A stretch of DNA of 60,832 nt from GW2011-AR18 sp038046085. GTDB taxonomy: Archaea; Nanobdellota; Nanobdellia; SCGC-AAA011-G17; GW2011-AR18. Within the stretch, counting starts at the first letter, position 1. Every line of letters starts with the position of its first letter. Under the pieces are notes generated by a model. That model was not told where the DNA came from. It searched no databases and worked only from the letters and a program-made list of their open reading frames with translations. Location of the stretch: positions 1-60,832 of the forward strand of contig JBBSWW010000002.1 of NCBI GenBank assembly GCA_038046085.1, read 5' to 3'. Shown piece by piece: positions 42,158 to 50,415 of the stretch. The translations under genes were made by a program, and so were the position numbers.

Positions 42158-43717
42158 ATGAAAAAAATAGGTGTGTCAATATTATTTCTATTAGTCATTT
42201 TATCATTCTCTGCATATGCAGAAGTATTTAGTATTGTGCCATCAACTGAGTGCATTCCTCAGAGAACATTATTCAAAATATCAAACTCTGCAGGAACAAG
42301 CACGAATGCACATGCTGAAGTATTTAATGGTCAAGGAAATTATCCGAATGCAGTTTGTTACATGCCGGAAAATTTTCCACAATCAGATACAATACACACA
42401 TGCTACTCAAATGATGCAATTCCAGTATTAAAATTATCAGCAGAAACAAATGCACATGCAGAAACAGGAACATTGAATTCTTATACAACAAAAGTTTGTT
42501 ACAGGAATATGCAATGTACCTCAGTAAATGGAAATTGCAATACAGCAACAAATGGGGAGTGTGTTGTAAGATTAAGTTCAGAGACAAATGCTCATCTATC
42601 AAGTTGTAGTGATACAAACTATCCAGTATCAATATGTTGTAAATCTTCAGTGATAACACCAACAGAGACAACATGTGATGCTAATGATGATTGTCAGGAA
42701 GGATATGGTTGTTCACAAGGAAAATGTAAAAGAACATGCAACAGACTTCAAGATTGCGGACCATTAGGACAGTATCTTTGCAGATCAGGATTCTGTGATT
42801 CTGTAAGAGCAGGAGACCTTAACAATGCATGTGTTGCAGATTCACAATGTCAAGACTGGCAGAGATGTTCATCAGGAAACTGCGCTCCAAAAACATGCGA
42901 TTCTGATGAGCAATGTAATAGTGGACAATGCAATCAAGAAACACATGAATGTAAAACTAAAGATAGTGAGCCTCCAGTGGATGATGGAGATTCTAGTGAT
43001 GGTGTAGGAAGATCATGTATATTACAAGAAGACTGTGATAATGGAAACATATGCAGTCCTGAAACAGGAAAATGTGAAAGAACAGAATGTTCAGAAGATT
43101 CAGAGTGTACAACAACTGGAGAGACATGTGCTAAATACGGAAATGAGCAAGGATTATGTTTAGACTGCAGCAAAGATTCAGATGGAGATAAGGTAAATGA
43201 CTGTAATGACTTCTGTCCAAGAGTAAGGGGTAATACAAGATCAGAATGTGAAAGCAATATTCCATCATGCGAAAGTCTTGGTGGAGTAGACTGTACAGGA
43301 GGAACATGCTTAAGTGATGAATATACAACAACAAGAAGCATAACATGCTGTAAACCAAATGCTAATAATCCTACAGAGGCAGTATGTAATCCTGGAGGAC
43401 AATATGTAAGTGCATTAGGGACAGTAGTAAGTTTCCAGAAAAGCCCATGCATAGATGAGGATGGAGATGGATTAGGAACAGTAACAGTAACTCCAATGAA
43501 ACAAGTATCGGGCGGAGGAACAGTAAAATTAGATGATAATGATGCTATAACATTAGGTGTTGGGTTACAATCTGATGGAACATATGTTGAAGAATGCACA
43601 ACATTACCAAGAGATTATAATGGGCCTGAAGCACCATTCTATACATACATAAGCATATTCCTTACACTAGTAATATTAGGAATGTTTTACATGTCCAGGC
43701 TGAATAGAAAGCTTTAA
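42158..43717 (+). CDS. Cys-rich surface protein with TNAHAE repeats and C-terminal anchor
   Basis: 519 residues. Signal peptide MKKIGVSILFLLVILSFSAYAE. The N-terminal third has three repeats of the type TNAHAE..., each ending near a VCY or ICC, with Cys in fixed places. The middle has small EGF/dickkopf-like modules (CDANDDCQEGYGCSQGKC, CVADSQCQDWQRCSSGNC). The C-terminal module (CESLGGVDC...ITCCKPN...PCIDEDGDGLG...CTTLPRD) is shared with the LamG protein, then one TM helix and a basic tail. Likely an extracellular stalk or adhesin needing many disulfides. Confidence 0.82.
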   Translation: MKKIGVSILFLLVILSFSAYAEVFSIVPSTECIPQRTLFKISNSAGTSTNAHAEVFNGQGNYPNAVCYMPENFPQSDTIHTCYSNDAIPVLKLSAETNAHAETGTLNSYTTKVCYRNMQCTSVNGNCNTATNGECVVRLSSETNAHLSSCSDTNYPVSICCKSSVITPTETTCDANDDCQEGYGCSQGKCKRTCNRLQDCGPLGQYLCRSGFCDSVRAGDLNNACVADSQCQDWQRCSSGNCAPKTCDSDEQCNSGQCNQETHECKTKDSEPPVDDGDSSDGVGRSCILQEDCDNGNICSPETGKCERTECSEDSECTTTGETCAKYGNEQGLCLDCSKDSDGDKVNDCNDFCPRVRGNTRSECESNIPSCESLGGVDCTGGTCLSDEYTTTRSITCCKPNANNPTEAVCNPGGQYVSALGTVVSFQKSPCIDEDGDGLGTVTVTPMKQVSGGGTVKLDDNDAITLGVGLQSDGTYVEECTTLPRDYNGPEAPFYTYISIFLTLVILGMFYMSRLNRKL

Positions 43718-43741
43718 AAAACATATCAAATAACCACCACT

Positions 43742-44011
43742 ATGGAATTAAAAGTCTTAAAAGAAGAAAAAAATTTATTAGAACTAGAAATGAAAGGTGA
43801 AGACCATACTTTAGCTAATTTATTAAGAAGTGAATTATGGAATACAGATGGTGTTGAATTAGCAAGTTATAATCTCAAACACCCAATAGTAAGCAGTCCA
43901 ATATTGACATTAAATGTAAATAAAGGCAAGCCAAAAAAGGCATTGGAAGATGCTGTACATTCAATAAAGGCAAAAACAAAAGAGTTCAGAAGCCTTCTAA
44001 AAAAATTATAA
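43742..44011 (+). CDS. rpoL: DNA-directed RNA polymerase subunit L
   Basis: 89 residues, standard length for archaeal Rpo11. Residues 20-50 hold the conserved EDHTLANLLRSELW (family: HTLxNLLRxEL) and the YNLKHPIVSSPILTLNVN strand pair that dimerises with subunit D. The C-terminal helix (KALEDAVHSIKAKTKEFRSLL) is normal. It lies alone between surface-protein genes, with a TATA-like CTTTAAAAAA about 30 bases before the ATG. Confidence 0.97.
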   Translation: MELKVLKEEKNLLELEMKGEDHTLANLLRSELWNTDGVELASYNLKHPIVSSPILTLNVNKGKPKKALEDAVHSIKAKTKEFRSLLKKL

Positions 44012-44056
44012 TTTCTTTTCAAAATATTTATAAGCAATAGTGATATTTATACAACT

Positions 44057-44704
44057 ATGAAAAGAGGTTCTGGAAATTCTTTATTAGCTTTAGGAATATT
44101 TTTNNNNNNNNNNNNNNNNNNNNNNNNNNNNNNNNNNNNNNNNNNNNNNNNNNNNNNNNNNNNNNNNNNNNNNNNNNNNNNNNNNNNNNNNNNNNNNNNN
44201 NNNAACCAGTGCAGCGTGCAAGTAACAGAGGATGTATCACAACAGAAGAAAGATATAATTGCAAATGTTAATGTTGAGAGCAAGAGCAATGTATTGCTGA
44301 TACCAATAATATTATTTGCATTAGGAATAATAAGTCTTGGAGGATATTTTATAATAAAAAAATTAAAAGATAAAAAAAATACTGAACAACCTTTAAAGAC
44401 AACTACTATACAACCTGACTTACCTGCTCCACCGCAGATAGTACAACAAGCAAATCCAATGCAAAACTATATTGAAAATGCAATAAAACAGGGCCAGGGT
44501 GTACAGCAGATAAAAACTGACTTGGAAAAAGCAGGATGGAATAAAAAAGATATAGATGATACTATCAATTACTGTACATTGAAGAAATTTGTAAATGATA
44601 AAAAACAGCAGGGCTTTACAAAAGAGAAAATAACGGAATCATTGAAATCAAAAGGATGGAAAGATGAGATGATAAATAAGATATTCCAAGAGTTGAAAAT
44701 CTGA
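44057..44704 (+). CDS. Membrane-anchored protein with paired helical repeats (interrupted by assembly gap)
   Basis: The reading frame continues across 100 N (44104-44203), but the true gap length is unknown, so frame and length are uncertain. Only MKRGSGNSLLALGIF is seen before the gap. After it come a TM helix (NVLLIPIILFALGIISLGGYFII), a Pro/Gln linker, and two tandem helical repeats: YIENAIKQGQGVQQIKTDLEKAGWNKKDI and FVNDKKQQGFTKEKITESLKSKGWKDEMI. This 'I...L...GW....I' repeat looks like a small UBA/SHOCT-like binding motif facing the cytoplasm. Function unknown. Confidence 0.6.
   Translation: MKRGSGNSLLALGIFXXXXXXXXXXXXXXXXXXXXXXXXXXXXXXXXXXNQCSVQVTEDVSQQKKDIIANVNVESKSNVLLIPIILFALGIISLGGYFIIKKLKDKKNTEQPLKTTTIQPDLPAPPQIVQQANPMQNYIENAIKQGQGVQQIKTDLEKAGWNKKDIDDTINYCTLKKFVNDKKQQGFTKEKITESLKSKGWKDEMINKIFQELKI
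44104..44203. other. Assembly gap of 100 N
   Basis: Exactly 100 consecutive N. This is a conventional scaffold-gap length and says nothing about the real distance. It lies in a gene for a membrane-anchored protein, so part of that gene is missing or miscounted. Confidence 0.98.
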
Positions 44705-44744
44705 TTTTCAAGAGTTGAAAATATAATCTTCAAGAACTTAAAAT
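44687..44744 (+). repeat. 22-base tandem repeat, three copies, at the gene end
   Basis: The unit CAAGAGTTGAAAAT recurs at 44687-44700 and 44709-44722, with a degenerate copy CAAGAACTTAAAAT at 44731-44744. The period is 22 bases. The first copy includes the last codons (Gln-Glu-Leu-Lys) of the membrane-protein gene, and the next copies lie after its TGA stop. It looks like slippage duplication of the gene end. Confidence 0.8.
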
Positions 44745-44841
44745 TTTAAACCATTTTGCGCAATATTTAGCTTTTCTTGAAAAATTTAGTAATAGAAAGA
44801 TATATAAACTTTAAATTTATATATATAAAGTGTGAGTTTAA

Positions 44842-45441
44842 ATGAATGATATAACAAATAATGAAGTAAGATTCATTTTAACTGTATTCAAGAACCCTAA
44901 AACTAAATATAATGCTAATAATTTATCTAAAGTCTTAGGAATAAGCAGTATGGGTTGTTTAAACATAGCTAAAAAGCTAGAGAAAGAAAAAATAATAAGT
45001 TTCAGACAATTAGGTAAAGCAAAATTTTTTAGTATAGGATCAAAAAATTATGTTAAAGATTATATCTCATTCTTATTAAAAAGAGAAGCAGAACAATCAA
45101 TACCATATATTAAAGTATGGATTAATGATTTAAGAAAAAAAATCACTAGAGCAGAAATAATAATATTATTCGGTTCAGTATTAACTAAATGGGATAATGC
45201 TAATGATATTGATGTTTTATTAGTAACAAAACAAAAAGATTTTGAAAAACTTAAAAAAGAAGTAGAAAATATTAATCTAATAAGCAATAAAAAACTGCAT
45301 CCAGTATACCAAACATTACAAGATTTAAAAGAGAATATAAAAAAACAAGATCCAGTAATATTAAACATTATCAGAGGAATAGTGGTCCAAGGGAGTGAAA
45401 AACTTGTGGAAGTGATGATAAATGAGTCAAATGAAGAATAA
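44842..45441 (+). CDS. Winged-helix MNT-type nucleotidyltransferase, antitoxin of MNT-HEPN pair
   Basis: 199 residues. N-terminal winged helix (EVRFILTVFKNPKTKYNANNLSKVLGISSMGCLNIAKKLEKE), then a minimal nucleotidyltransferase domain with the motif ILFGSVLTKWDNANDIDVLLV (GS...DxD), near residue 115. In known MNT-HEPN systems the MNT protein neutralises the HEPN ribonuclease by adenylylating it. The gene overlaps its partner by 20 bases. The fused wHTH could make it autoregulatory. An AT-rich tract with TATA-like elements is just upstream. Confidence 0.8.
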   Translation: MNDITNNEVRFILTVFKNPKTKYNANNLSKVLGISSMGCLNIAKKLEKEKIISFRQLGKAKFFSIGSKNYVKDYISFLLKREAEQSIPYIKVWINDLRKKITRAEIIILFGSVLTKWDNANDIDVLLVTKQKDFEKLKKEVENINLISNKKLHPVYQTLQDLKENIKKQDPVILNIIRGIVVQGSEKLVEVMINESNEE

Positions 45442-45919
45442 AGTTGAATGGTGCTTAAACAAAGCAAAGAAAGAAGGAACAATGCATAGAGGATTAGTAA
45501 AAACAAATCCAGACCTGAAAAAAGCTATAGAACATATAACAAAAGCAGAACATTACCTATCAGCAACAGACTATCTAAAACAAGGAGATTATTCAGATAT
45601 AAGTGCAAGTACAATATTCTATACAATGTATCACTGCTTGTTAGCAATAATGGTAAAACATGGATATGAAAGCAGAAATCAAGAATGTACATTCGCACTA
45701 ATATACAGTCTAATAGAAGATAACAAAATAAACATGAAAAAAGAAATGGTAGATAAGATAGGATCATTAAATGTAGAAGAAAAAGAGAAAACAATAACAG
45801 GAATAAGAGAACAATACCAATACGGCGTAAATCTAAGACTAAAAGACCAGACATACAAAGAAATGTTTAAACTAGCACAGGAATTAATATTAAAAACAAA
45901 AGAAATAATTGAAGAATAA
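45422..45919 (+). CDS. HEPN-domain protein, probable toxin of MNT-HEPN pair
   Basis: 165 residues, helical. The core AIEHITKAEHYLSATDYLKQGDYSDISASTIFYTMYHCLLAIMVKHGYESRN is the HEPN bundle and resembles the UPF0332 group ('A...sYyAmfh'). The late IREQYQYGV matches the group's R-x-x-Y turn. The classical R-x4-6-H nuclease motif is not obvious; ESRNQECTF lies where it might be. It may be a catalytically weak member or use another residue set. It overlaps the MNT gene by 20 bases. Confidence 0.8.
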   Translation: MSQMKNKVEWCLNKAKKEGTMHRGLVKTNPDLKKAIEHITKAEHYLSATDYLKQGDYSDISASTIFYTMYHCLLAIMVKHGYESRNQECTFALIYSLIEDNKINMKKEMVDKIGSLNVEEKEKTITGIREQYQYGVNLRLKDQTYKEMFKLAQELILKTKEIIEE

Positions 45920-45991
45920 TATTAAGAAATATAAACAGTAGCAAGGAATTAGTAAAACTCAAGCTTTAGCTCTATGGTGAATGTCAAATTA

Positions 45992-46261
45992 TCAAAAATC
46001 TAATTTTTTCCTGTAAATCTTAACAACATTCTCTATAATATCAATACCAACATAACCTGAAATCAAACTAAGACTATAACTAGAGGTGACAACCAATGAA
46101 ACAAACATCCCAACAAAACCTGAAATCAAAATTGTGAATAAAAAATAATTAAAACTAAATCTATTTTTCTTAGAAACTCTATAATGTTTCATGAAACCTA
46201 ATAATGCACGAGCAATGCCACCAATCAATCCAAACAAAGCTGAATAAAGTAATAGGTTCAT
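45992..46261 (-). CDS. Small membrane protein with three TM helices
   Basis: 89 residues. TM helices: LLYSALFGLIGGIARALLGF, FNYFLFTILISGFVGMFVSLVV and SLISGYVGIDIIENVV, with a basic loop (KHYRVSKKNRF). The Gly-rich first helix and the central layout resemble small phage-holin-like or channel-like proteins, but no family can be assigned. Divergent from the signal peptidase gene. Confidence 0.65.
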   Translation of the reverse strand: MNLLLYSALFGLIGGIARALLGFMKHYRVSKKNRFSFNYFLFTILISGFVGMFVSLVVTSSYSLSLISGYVGIDIIENVVKIYRKKLDF

Positions 46262-46353
46262 ATAGAAAAAATGTATTAATCTACTTATATATTTTATGAA
46301 AATAATATCTCAAAACAAACATTTATATTCTACTGGATTGAATTTAGTTTTAT

Positions 46354-46929
46354 ATGAATACAAAAGACACTTTGAAGAAAACCTGGCGTTTCATATGGCA
46401 TGATGATAGTTGGGCAAGCTGGTTTGTAAACATAATAATAGCATTCATACTTGTAAAATTCTTGATATATCCTGGACTCGGTTTTATGCTTGGGACAACA
46501 CATCCAGTAGTTGCTGTAATTTCAGGCAGCATGGAACATGAGGTGCAAGGATTTGATTATTGGTGGTCATTGAATAAAGATATATATTTAAAATTTGAGA
46601 TAAATAAAAGTGAATTTGGAAGCTATAGATTCATAAGAGGATTCAATAAAGGGGATATCATGATATTAACGAAACCTAAATCTATAAAGAAAGGTGATGT
46701 CATTGTATTCTGGGCAAGTGTCGATGAACCAATAATACATAGGGTTGTAAAAATAAATAATGGGACTTACCAAACAAAAGGTGATAATGGTGTAACAAAT
46801 AAATTCTCAAGATTTGATGAGATGAATATAACACCAGACAGGATAATAGGTAAAGCCTCAGTAAGAGTACCATATCTTGGATGGGCTAAATTAGCATTTG
46901 TTGAATTATTAAATAAACTCTTCCATTAA
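46354..46929 (+). CDS. Signal peptidase I, Sec11 type
   Basis: 191 residues. N-terminal TM anchor (FVNIIIAFILVKFLIYPGLGFML). The catalytic Ser is Ser59 in VISGSMEHE, and the base is His129 in EPIIHRVV, as in ER/archaeal enzymes that use His instead of the bacterial Lys. The third motif TKGDNG has Asp144. Between Ser and the rest lies an insert of about 35 residues (FDYWWSLNKDIYLKFEINKSEF). It removes signal peptides from exported proteins, of which this window has many. A TATA-like element is about 25-30 bases before the start. Confidence 0.92.
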   Translation: MNTKDTLKKTWRFIWHDDSWASWFVNIIIAFILVKFLIYPGLGFMLGTTHPVVAVISGSMEHEVQGFDYWWSLNKDIYLKFEINKSEFGSYRFIRGFNKGDIMILTKPKSIKKGDVIVFWASVDEPIIHRVVKINNGTYQTKGDNGVTNKFSRFDEMNITPDRIIGKASVRVPYLGWAKLAFVELLNKLFH

Positions 46930-46937
46930 ACAAAAGA

Positions 46938-46949
46938 ATTATAAATTGT
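46938..46949 (+). promoter_or_regulatory. TATA-like box upstream of the leader ORF and tfs
   Basis: AATTATAAATTG, centred about 24 bases before the ATG at 46967. If transcription starts at the usual distance, the message begins at that ATG and not near the TFS start (47046). Confidence 0.45.
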
Positions 46950-46966
46950 AAAGACTATTTTCTAAT

Positions 46967-47053
46967 ATGTCCAAAATTAATAATAATAAATTGGAAGTTT
47001 ATGAAGTAGTTATGTCTTTAAGACTTCAAAAATTTGAAATGAGGAGTGATTAA
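46967..47053 (+). CDS. Possible 28-residue leader peptide upstream of TFS
   Basis: The sequence reads MSKINNNKLEVYEVVMSLRLQ and a few more residues to a TAA at 47051-47053, overlapping the GTG start of TFS in another frame. TATA-like box 24 bases before the ATG fits a leaderless transcript starting here. It could be a true short protein, a coupling peptide that delivers ribosomes to the TFS start, or chance. Low confidence because it is very short. Confidence 0.35.
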   Translation: MSKINNNKLEVYEVVMSLRLQKFEMRSD

Positions 47054-47339
47054 AATCTTCTGCCCAAAATGTGATTCACTATTATTACCTAAAGACGGTA
47101 AGATGAAATGTAGTTGCGGTTATACTATTGGGGAGAGCAAGATAACTGATAAGAAAAAGAAAGTCAATGATATTGTAGTTGTAGATAAAAACGAGGAAAA
47201 TTTACCAAAAATGCCTACTGACTGTACTTGCGGGAATACTGAGGCTTATTTCTGGACCAAACAGACAAGAGGTGGAGACGAACCTGAAACAAGATTCTTC
47301 AAATGCACTAAATGTTCTAAAGTGTGGAGAGAGTATTAA
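47046..47339 (+). CDS. tfs: Transcription factor S (TFS), RNA cleavage factor
   Basis: 97 residues, starting at GTG. It has an N-terminal zinc ribbon (FCPKCDSLL...KCSCGY) and a C-terminal one (CTCGNTEAYFWTKQTRGGDEPETRFFKCTKCSKVW) with the catalytic hairpin in the form RGGDEPET, close to the TFIIS RSADE-type loop. It rescues backtracked RNA polymerase by stimulating RNA cleavage. Upstream of FCPKC there is no ATG in frame, so the GTG is needed. The AGGAG next to the GTG is too close to act well, which fits coupling to the leader peptide. Confidence 0.93.
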   Translation: MIKIFCPKCDSLLLPKDGKMKCSCGYTIGESKITDKKKKVNDIVVVDKNEENLPKMPTDCTCGNTEAYFWTKQTRGGDEPETRFFKCTKCSKVWREY

Positions 47340-47457
47340 AATAGTTACTCCTTCAGAGTAGTGTCTTTATAAAGCTTTCGATTTGTCGATGCTATAGTAA
47401 TATTTATTAATGTTCACAATTGATTATAATTACTATTAAATATGTAGTGGATGAAAA

Positions 47458-49887
47458 ATGAAAAAAATAATACAACTAATATTTGTAATGCTATTCTTAT
47501 CTTTAGCTGCAGTAAGTGTAAGTGCTGATCATAATAAGATACTAAGTATAACAGAAAATCTAAATGATAATCTAAACCCTGAATTTGATCCAGATACTAA
47601 CATTTGGGATACTTACGTATTAAATGCTGAGGATAATGAAGCAATCCTAGACATAGAATTAACTACAGGACCAGAAAATGTCAATGTTGAGGTATTACAT
47701 GTTGTAGAAGGAACAATCACAGATGTAACATCATTAGGAGATAATAGTTTTAGATTTGATCTTGGAATGGGTTCAAATACAATATATTTTGAAGTCCCAC
47801 AAGAAGGAGAAAATACAAAGAGGGGCTATGTAATATTAATACAAAGAGGAACAGATACAGATAATGATGGAAGAGTAGATGTTCTAGATAATTGTCCAGC
47901 AATATTCAATGTAGATCAATTTGACACAGATAATGATAATATAGGTGATGATTGTGATACAGATATTGATGGAGATTCTTTATTAAATGGAAATGATAAT
48001 TGTGAAAATGTTGCTAACATAGAACAAAATGATTATGATGGAGATGGAATGGGTGATGATTGTGATAATGATAGGGATGGAGATGGAGTATTAAATACAG
48101 AAGACACTTGCCCGACAATATTCAATGGAGATCAAGATGATGCTGATGGTGATAATATAGGTGATGATTGTGATAATGATAGGGATGGAGATGGAGTATT
48201 AAATACAGAAGATAATTGTGTATATCTAAGAAACGACGCGCAAATAGATATGGATAATGATAGAATAGGAGATTCATGCGATGGTGATATAGATGGCGAC
48301 GGTTATGAAAATACAGATGACAATTGTCAATACATAAGCAACCCATTACAATTAGACATGGATAGAAACGGAATAGGAAATGAGTGTGATAATGATCATG
48401 ATTTTGATAATATACTAGATGAAAATGATAATTGTGTATTTGCACAAAATCCTGGACAGGAAGATAATAATAATGATGGAATAGGAGATTCATGTGATAT
48501 AGATAATGATGGAAAGGAAGATTTAGACCCAGATGCAGACAGAGTAATAACATTCTGGGACAATTGCAGAGAGATATACAACCCTGGACAGGAAGACAGA
48601 GATTTAAATGATATAGGAAATAAGTGCGATACAGAAGATTTTATACCTGATTTAAGAGTAAAAGAATCTAGTTATGACAGGAAAACAGGAATATTAACAT
48701 TCACAGTAGAGAATGCATTAGGTGATGGATTAAATGATTTTGATTTCTTGAGTCAGGAACAAATAGAAGAAAATCCTGAAATAATAAATACATTCGGAAA
48801 TATAGATAAGAAAATCAAGATAACAGTTGTATGGGATGATGGAAATTCAGCAGTAAGCATGTATGAAAATGAATTACCAGCAGCAATATCAGTAGATCCA
48901 GAATCATTCAGGCCTGGAAGGACAAGCGAGTTATTCAGTGTAAATGTTGGAAACCCATATAAATTAAATTTAGATGTATTAAATGGACTAAAGACGCCAA
49001 CAAAATTAATAATAAGAATAGACGAGAATAATGAAATAATTGAAGTTGATGATTTTAATAATTGGTTCACAGCATATGAATACTTACCACCAATATTAGA
49101 TTTAAGAAAGATAAAATTGAATGGAATAAACGATTTAAGAATAACAATTGGTGGAACAGATTCAGATGAAGTAACAAGCATCCCAGTAGGAACAAAAAAT
49201 GTTAAGTTCTATAGTGGAGCTCTTCAATTAATTGAATTTGATCATGATTTTAGCGATAATATAGATCTAAGCAGAACAAGTCTAACATTAAATAATAATT
49301 TTATAGGGGCAGATTTTGATGGACAACTACCAACTGGTGAGACTAAGATATTGTATCTAATAAATAATGGATTTAATAAATTATGCGCAAAAAACTCTAA
49401 AGTATTAACACAAGATGATATAAGTGCTGATTGTAACCAACAGGATGAGATAGATTTTACAAGCTGTCTGGGAAATGTAAATCTTATTACAATAAACGGA
49501 ATAAGTTGTAAAGAAGAAAGTGGAATTATAAAAATAGATGGATTAAGCTATTCAGGAATAGAGGGAACACAGCCAGTATCTCCAGCACTAAATAATGGCG
49601 GTGGCGGTGGTGGCGGCGGAAGAAGAACTGTTGTAAATCAGACTATAATAGATACACAGAATTCAACATTCAAAGCATCTGAACCAATCAAACCAGTACA
49701 GACTACAGCACAGAAACCAATAGAAGATATAAAAACAGCACAACCTGCAGATAATAATGCAATCACAGGACAGGCAGTAACAGATACTGGAAGCAACAGG
49801 AAATACGTTCCAATAGCAATAGGTTCATTAGCTTTACTTGGAATAGGAACTTATGCTGGATTAAGATTCTATAAAAGAAAGAAGTAA
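47458..49887 (+). CDS. Surface protein with cadherin-like domain and thrombospondin type 3 repeats
   Basis: 809 residues. Signal peptide MKKIIQLIFVMLFLSLAAVSVSAD. Residues about 30-140 resemble a cadherin-like beta-sandwich of the PF12733 type. Then about eight calcium-binding thrombospondin type 3 repeats (DxDxDGxxDxxDNCxxxxNxxQxDxDxDGxGDxCD) to about 400, a beta-rich domain, a Gly-rich linker (NNGGGGGGGGRR) near 715, and a C-terminal TM helix with the ITGQAV motif and a basic tail. Calcium-stiffened extracellular stalk or adhesin. One repeat unit is recently duplicated (see 48052-48212). Confidence 0.85.
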   Translation: MKKIIQLIFVMLFLSLAAVSVSADHNKILSITENLNDNLNPEFDPDTNIWDTYVLNAEDNEAILDIELTTGPENVNVEVLHVVEGTITDVTSLGDNSFRFDLGMGSNTIYFEVPQEGENTKRGYVILIQRGTDTDNDGRVDVLDNCPAIFNVDQFDTDNDNIGDDCDTDIDGDSLLNGNDNCENVANIEQNDYDGDGMGDDCDNDRDGDGVLNTEDTCPTIFNGDQDDADGDNIGDDCDNDRDGDGVLNTEDNCVYLRNDAQIDMDNDRIGDSCDGDIDGDGYENTDDNCQYISNPLQLDMDRNGIGNECDNDHDFDNILDENDNCVFAQNPGQEDNNNDGIGDSCDIDNDGKEDLDPDADRVITFWDNCREIYNPGQEDRDLNDIGNKCDTEDFIPDLRVKESSYDRKTGILTFTVENALGDGLNDFDFLSQEQIEENPEIINTFGNIDKKIKITVVWDDGNSAVSMYENELPAAISVDPESFRPGRTSELFSVNVGNPYKLNLDVLNGLKTPTKLIIRIDENNEIIEVDDFNNWFTAYEYLPPILDLRKIKLNGINDLRITIGGTDSDEVTSIPVGTKNVKFYSGALQLIEFDHDFSDNIDLSRTSLTLNNNFIGADFDGQLPTGETKILYLINNGFNKLCAKNSKVLTQDDISADCNQQDEIDFTSCLGNVNLITINGISCKEESGIIKIDGLSYSGIEGTQPVSPALNNGGGGGGGGRRTVVNQTIIDTQNSTFKASEPIKPVQTTAQKPIEDIKTAQPADNNAITGQAVTDTGSNRKYVPIAIGSLALLGIGTYAGLRFYKRKK
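48052..48212 (+). repeat. 53-base perfect direct repeat within TSP3 coding region
   Basis: The bases at 48052-48104 recur exactly at 48160-48212, a period of 108 bases or 36 codons. Each copy codes for the TSP3 unit ending DDCDNDRDGDGVLNTED. The identity at the DNA level is higher than among the other repeats, showing a recent in-frame duplication or homogenisation. Confidence 0.88.
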
Positions 49888-49936
49888 ATTTATTTTTTAA
49901 AAATCTTTATATATAAGTTTAGAGGTGAAAGAATAC

Positions 49937-50401
49937 ATGGTTGTAGAAGAGGTGTTATCATTAACTTTCATTCCAGCAGTATCTTTGGGATTAATTCTAG
50001 GATTATATGAACTAATATTAATACACAGAGATGAAAATTTCAGAGGAAGCCACTGGATAGGACATGGAATACATGCAGTAATTTTTATGATTGTTGCACT
50101 ATTCTTTGTATTTAATACAGATTTCTTTTTACAGATAACAGGATTGGGAGAAAAAGGGTGGCCTATAATAAGCAATCCATGGGCTGTTAGAATAATAATA
50201 GGATTAATACTAAATATAAAAATGCATGCTGTATCTGCTGTAATAAAAGGTGGATTGAAAGGAAGCATGACAGGTGGAATGACAGAACACTGGACTCATA
50301 CAACATTAGTAACAATATTAGTTGTTGTAGCTCCTTTATACTGGCCATTAATCGCAAATTTCTTACCAGAATGGGCAGGCGGACCTGCATTAACTGAATA
50401 A
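49937..50401 (+). CDS. Integral membrane protein, unknown
   Basis: 154 residues from the ATG at 49937, supported by GAGGTG at about 10 bases upstream; a GTG four codons earlier is less likely. Four TM helices: LTFIPAVSLGLILGLYELI, HGIHAVIFMIVALFFVF, WAVRIIIGLILNIKMHAVSAVI and TTLVTILVVVAPLYWPLIANF. Conserved-looking His (IHRDENFRGSHWIGHGIHA and HWTHTT) and a Gly-rich GGLKGSMTGGM stand out and may be metal or proton related. Between surface-protein genes. Function unknown. Confidence 0.75.
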   Translation: MVVEEVLSLTFIPAVSLGLILGLYELILIHRDENFRGSHWIGHGIHAVIFMIVALFFVFNTDFFLQITGLGEKGWPIISNPWAVRIIIGLILNIKMHAVSAVIKGGLKGSMTGGMTEHWTHTTLVTILVVVAPLYWPLIANFLPEWAGGPALTE

Positions 50402-50415
50402 AAAAGAGGGATAAA

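Noticed and set aside
44842..45919. Mobile element suggested by a toxin-antitoxin pair beside an assembly gap and repeats
   Set aside because: No transposase, integrase, terminal repeats or target duplication is visible.
48122..48553. 143-codon open frame on the minus strand within the TSP3 gene
   Set aside because: It is antisense to repeated Asp/Asn codons, which lack stop complements; composition (His, Leu, Tyr runs) is not protein-like.
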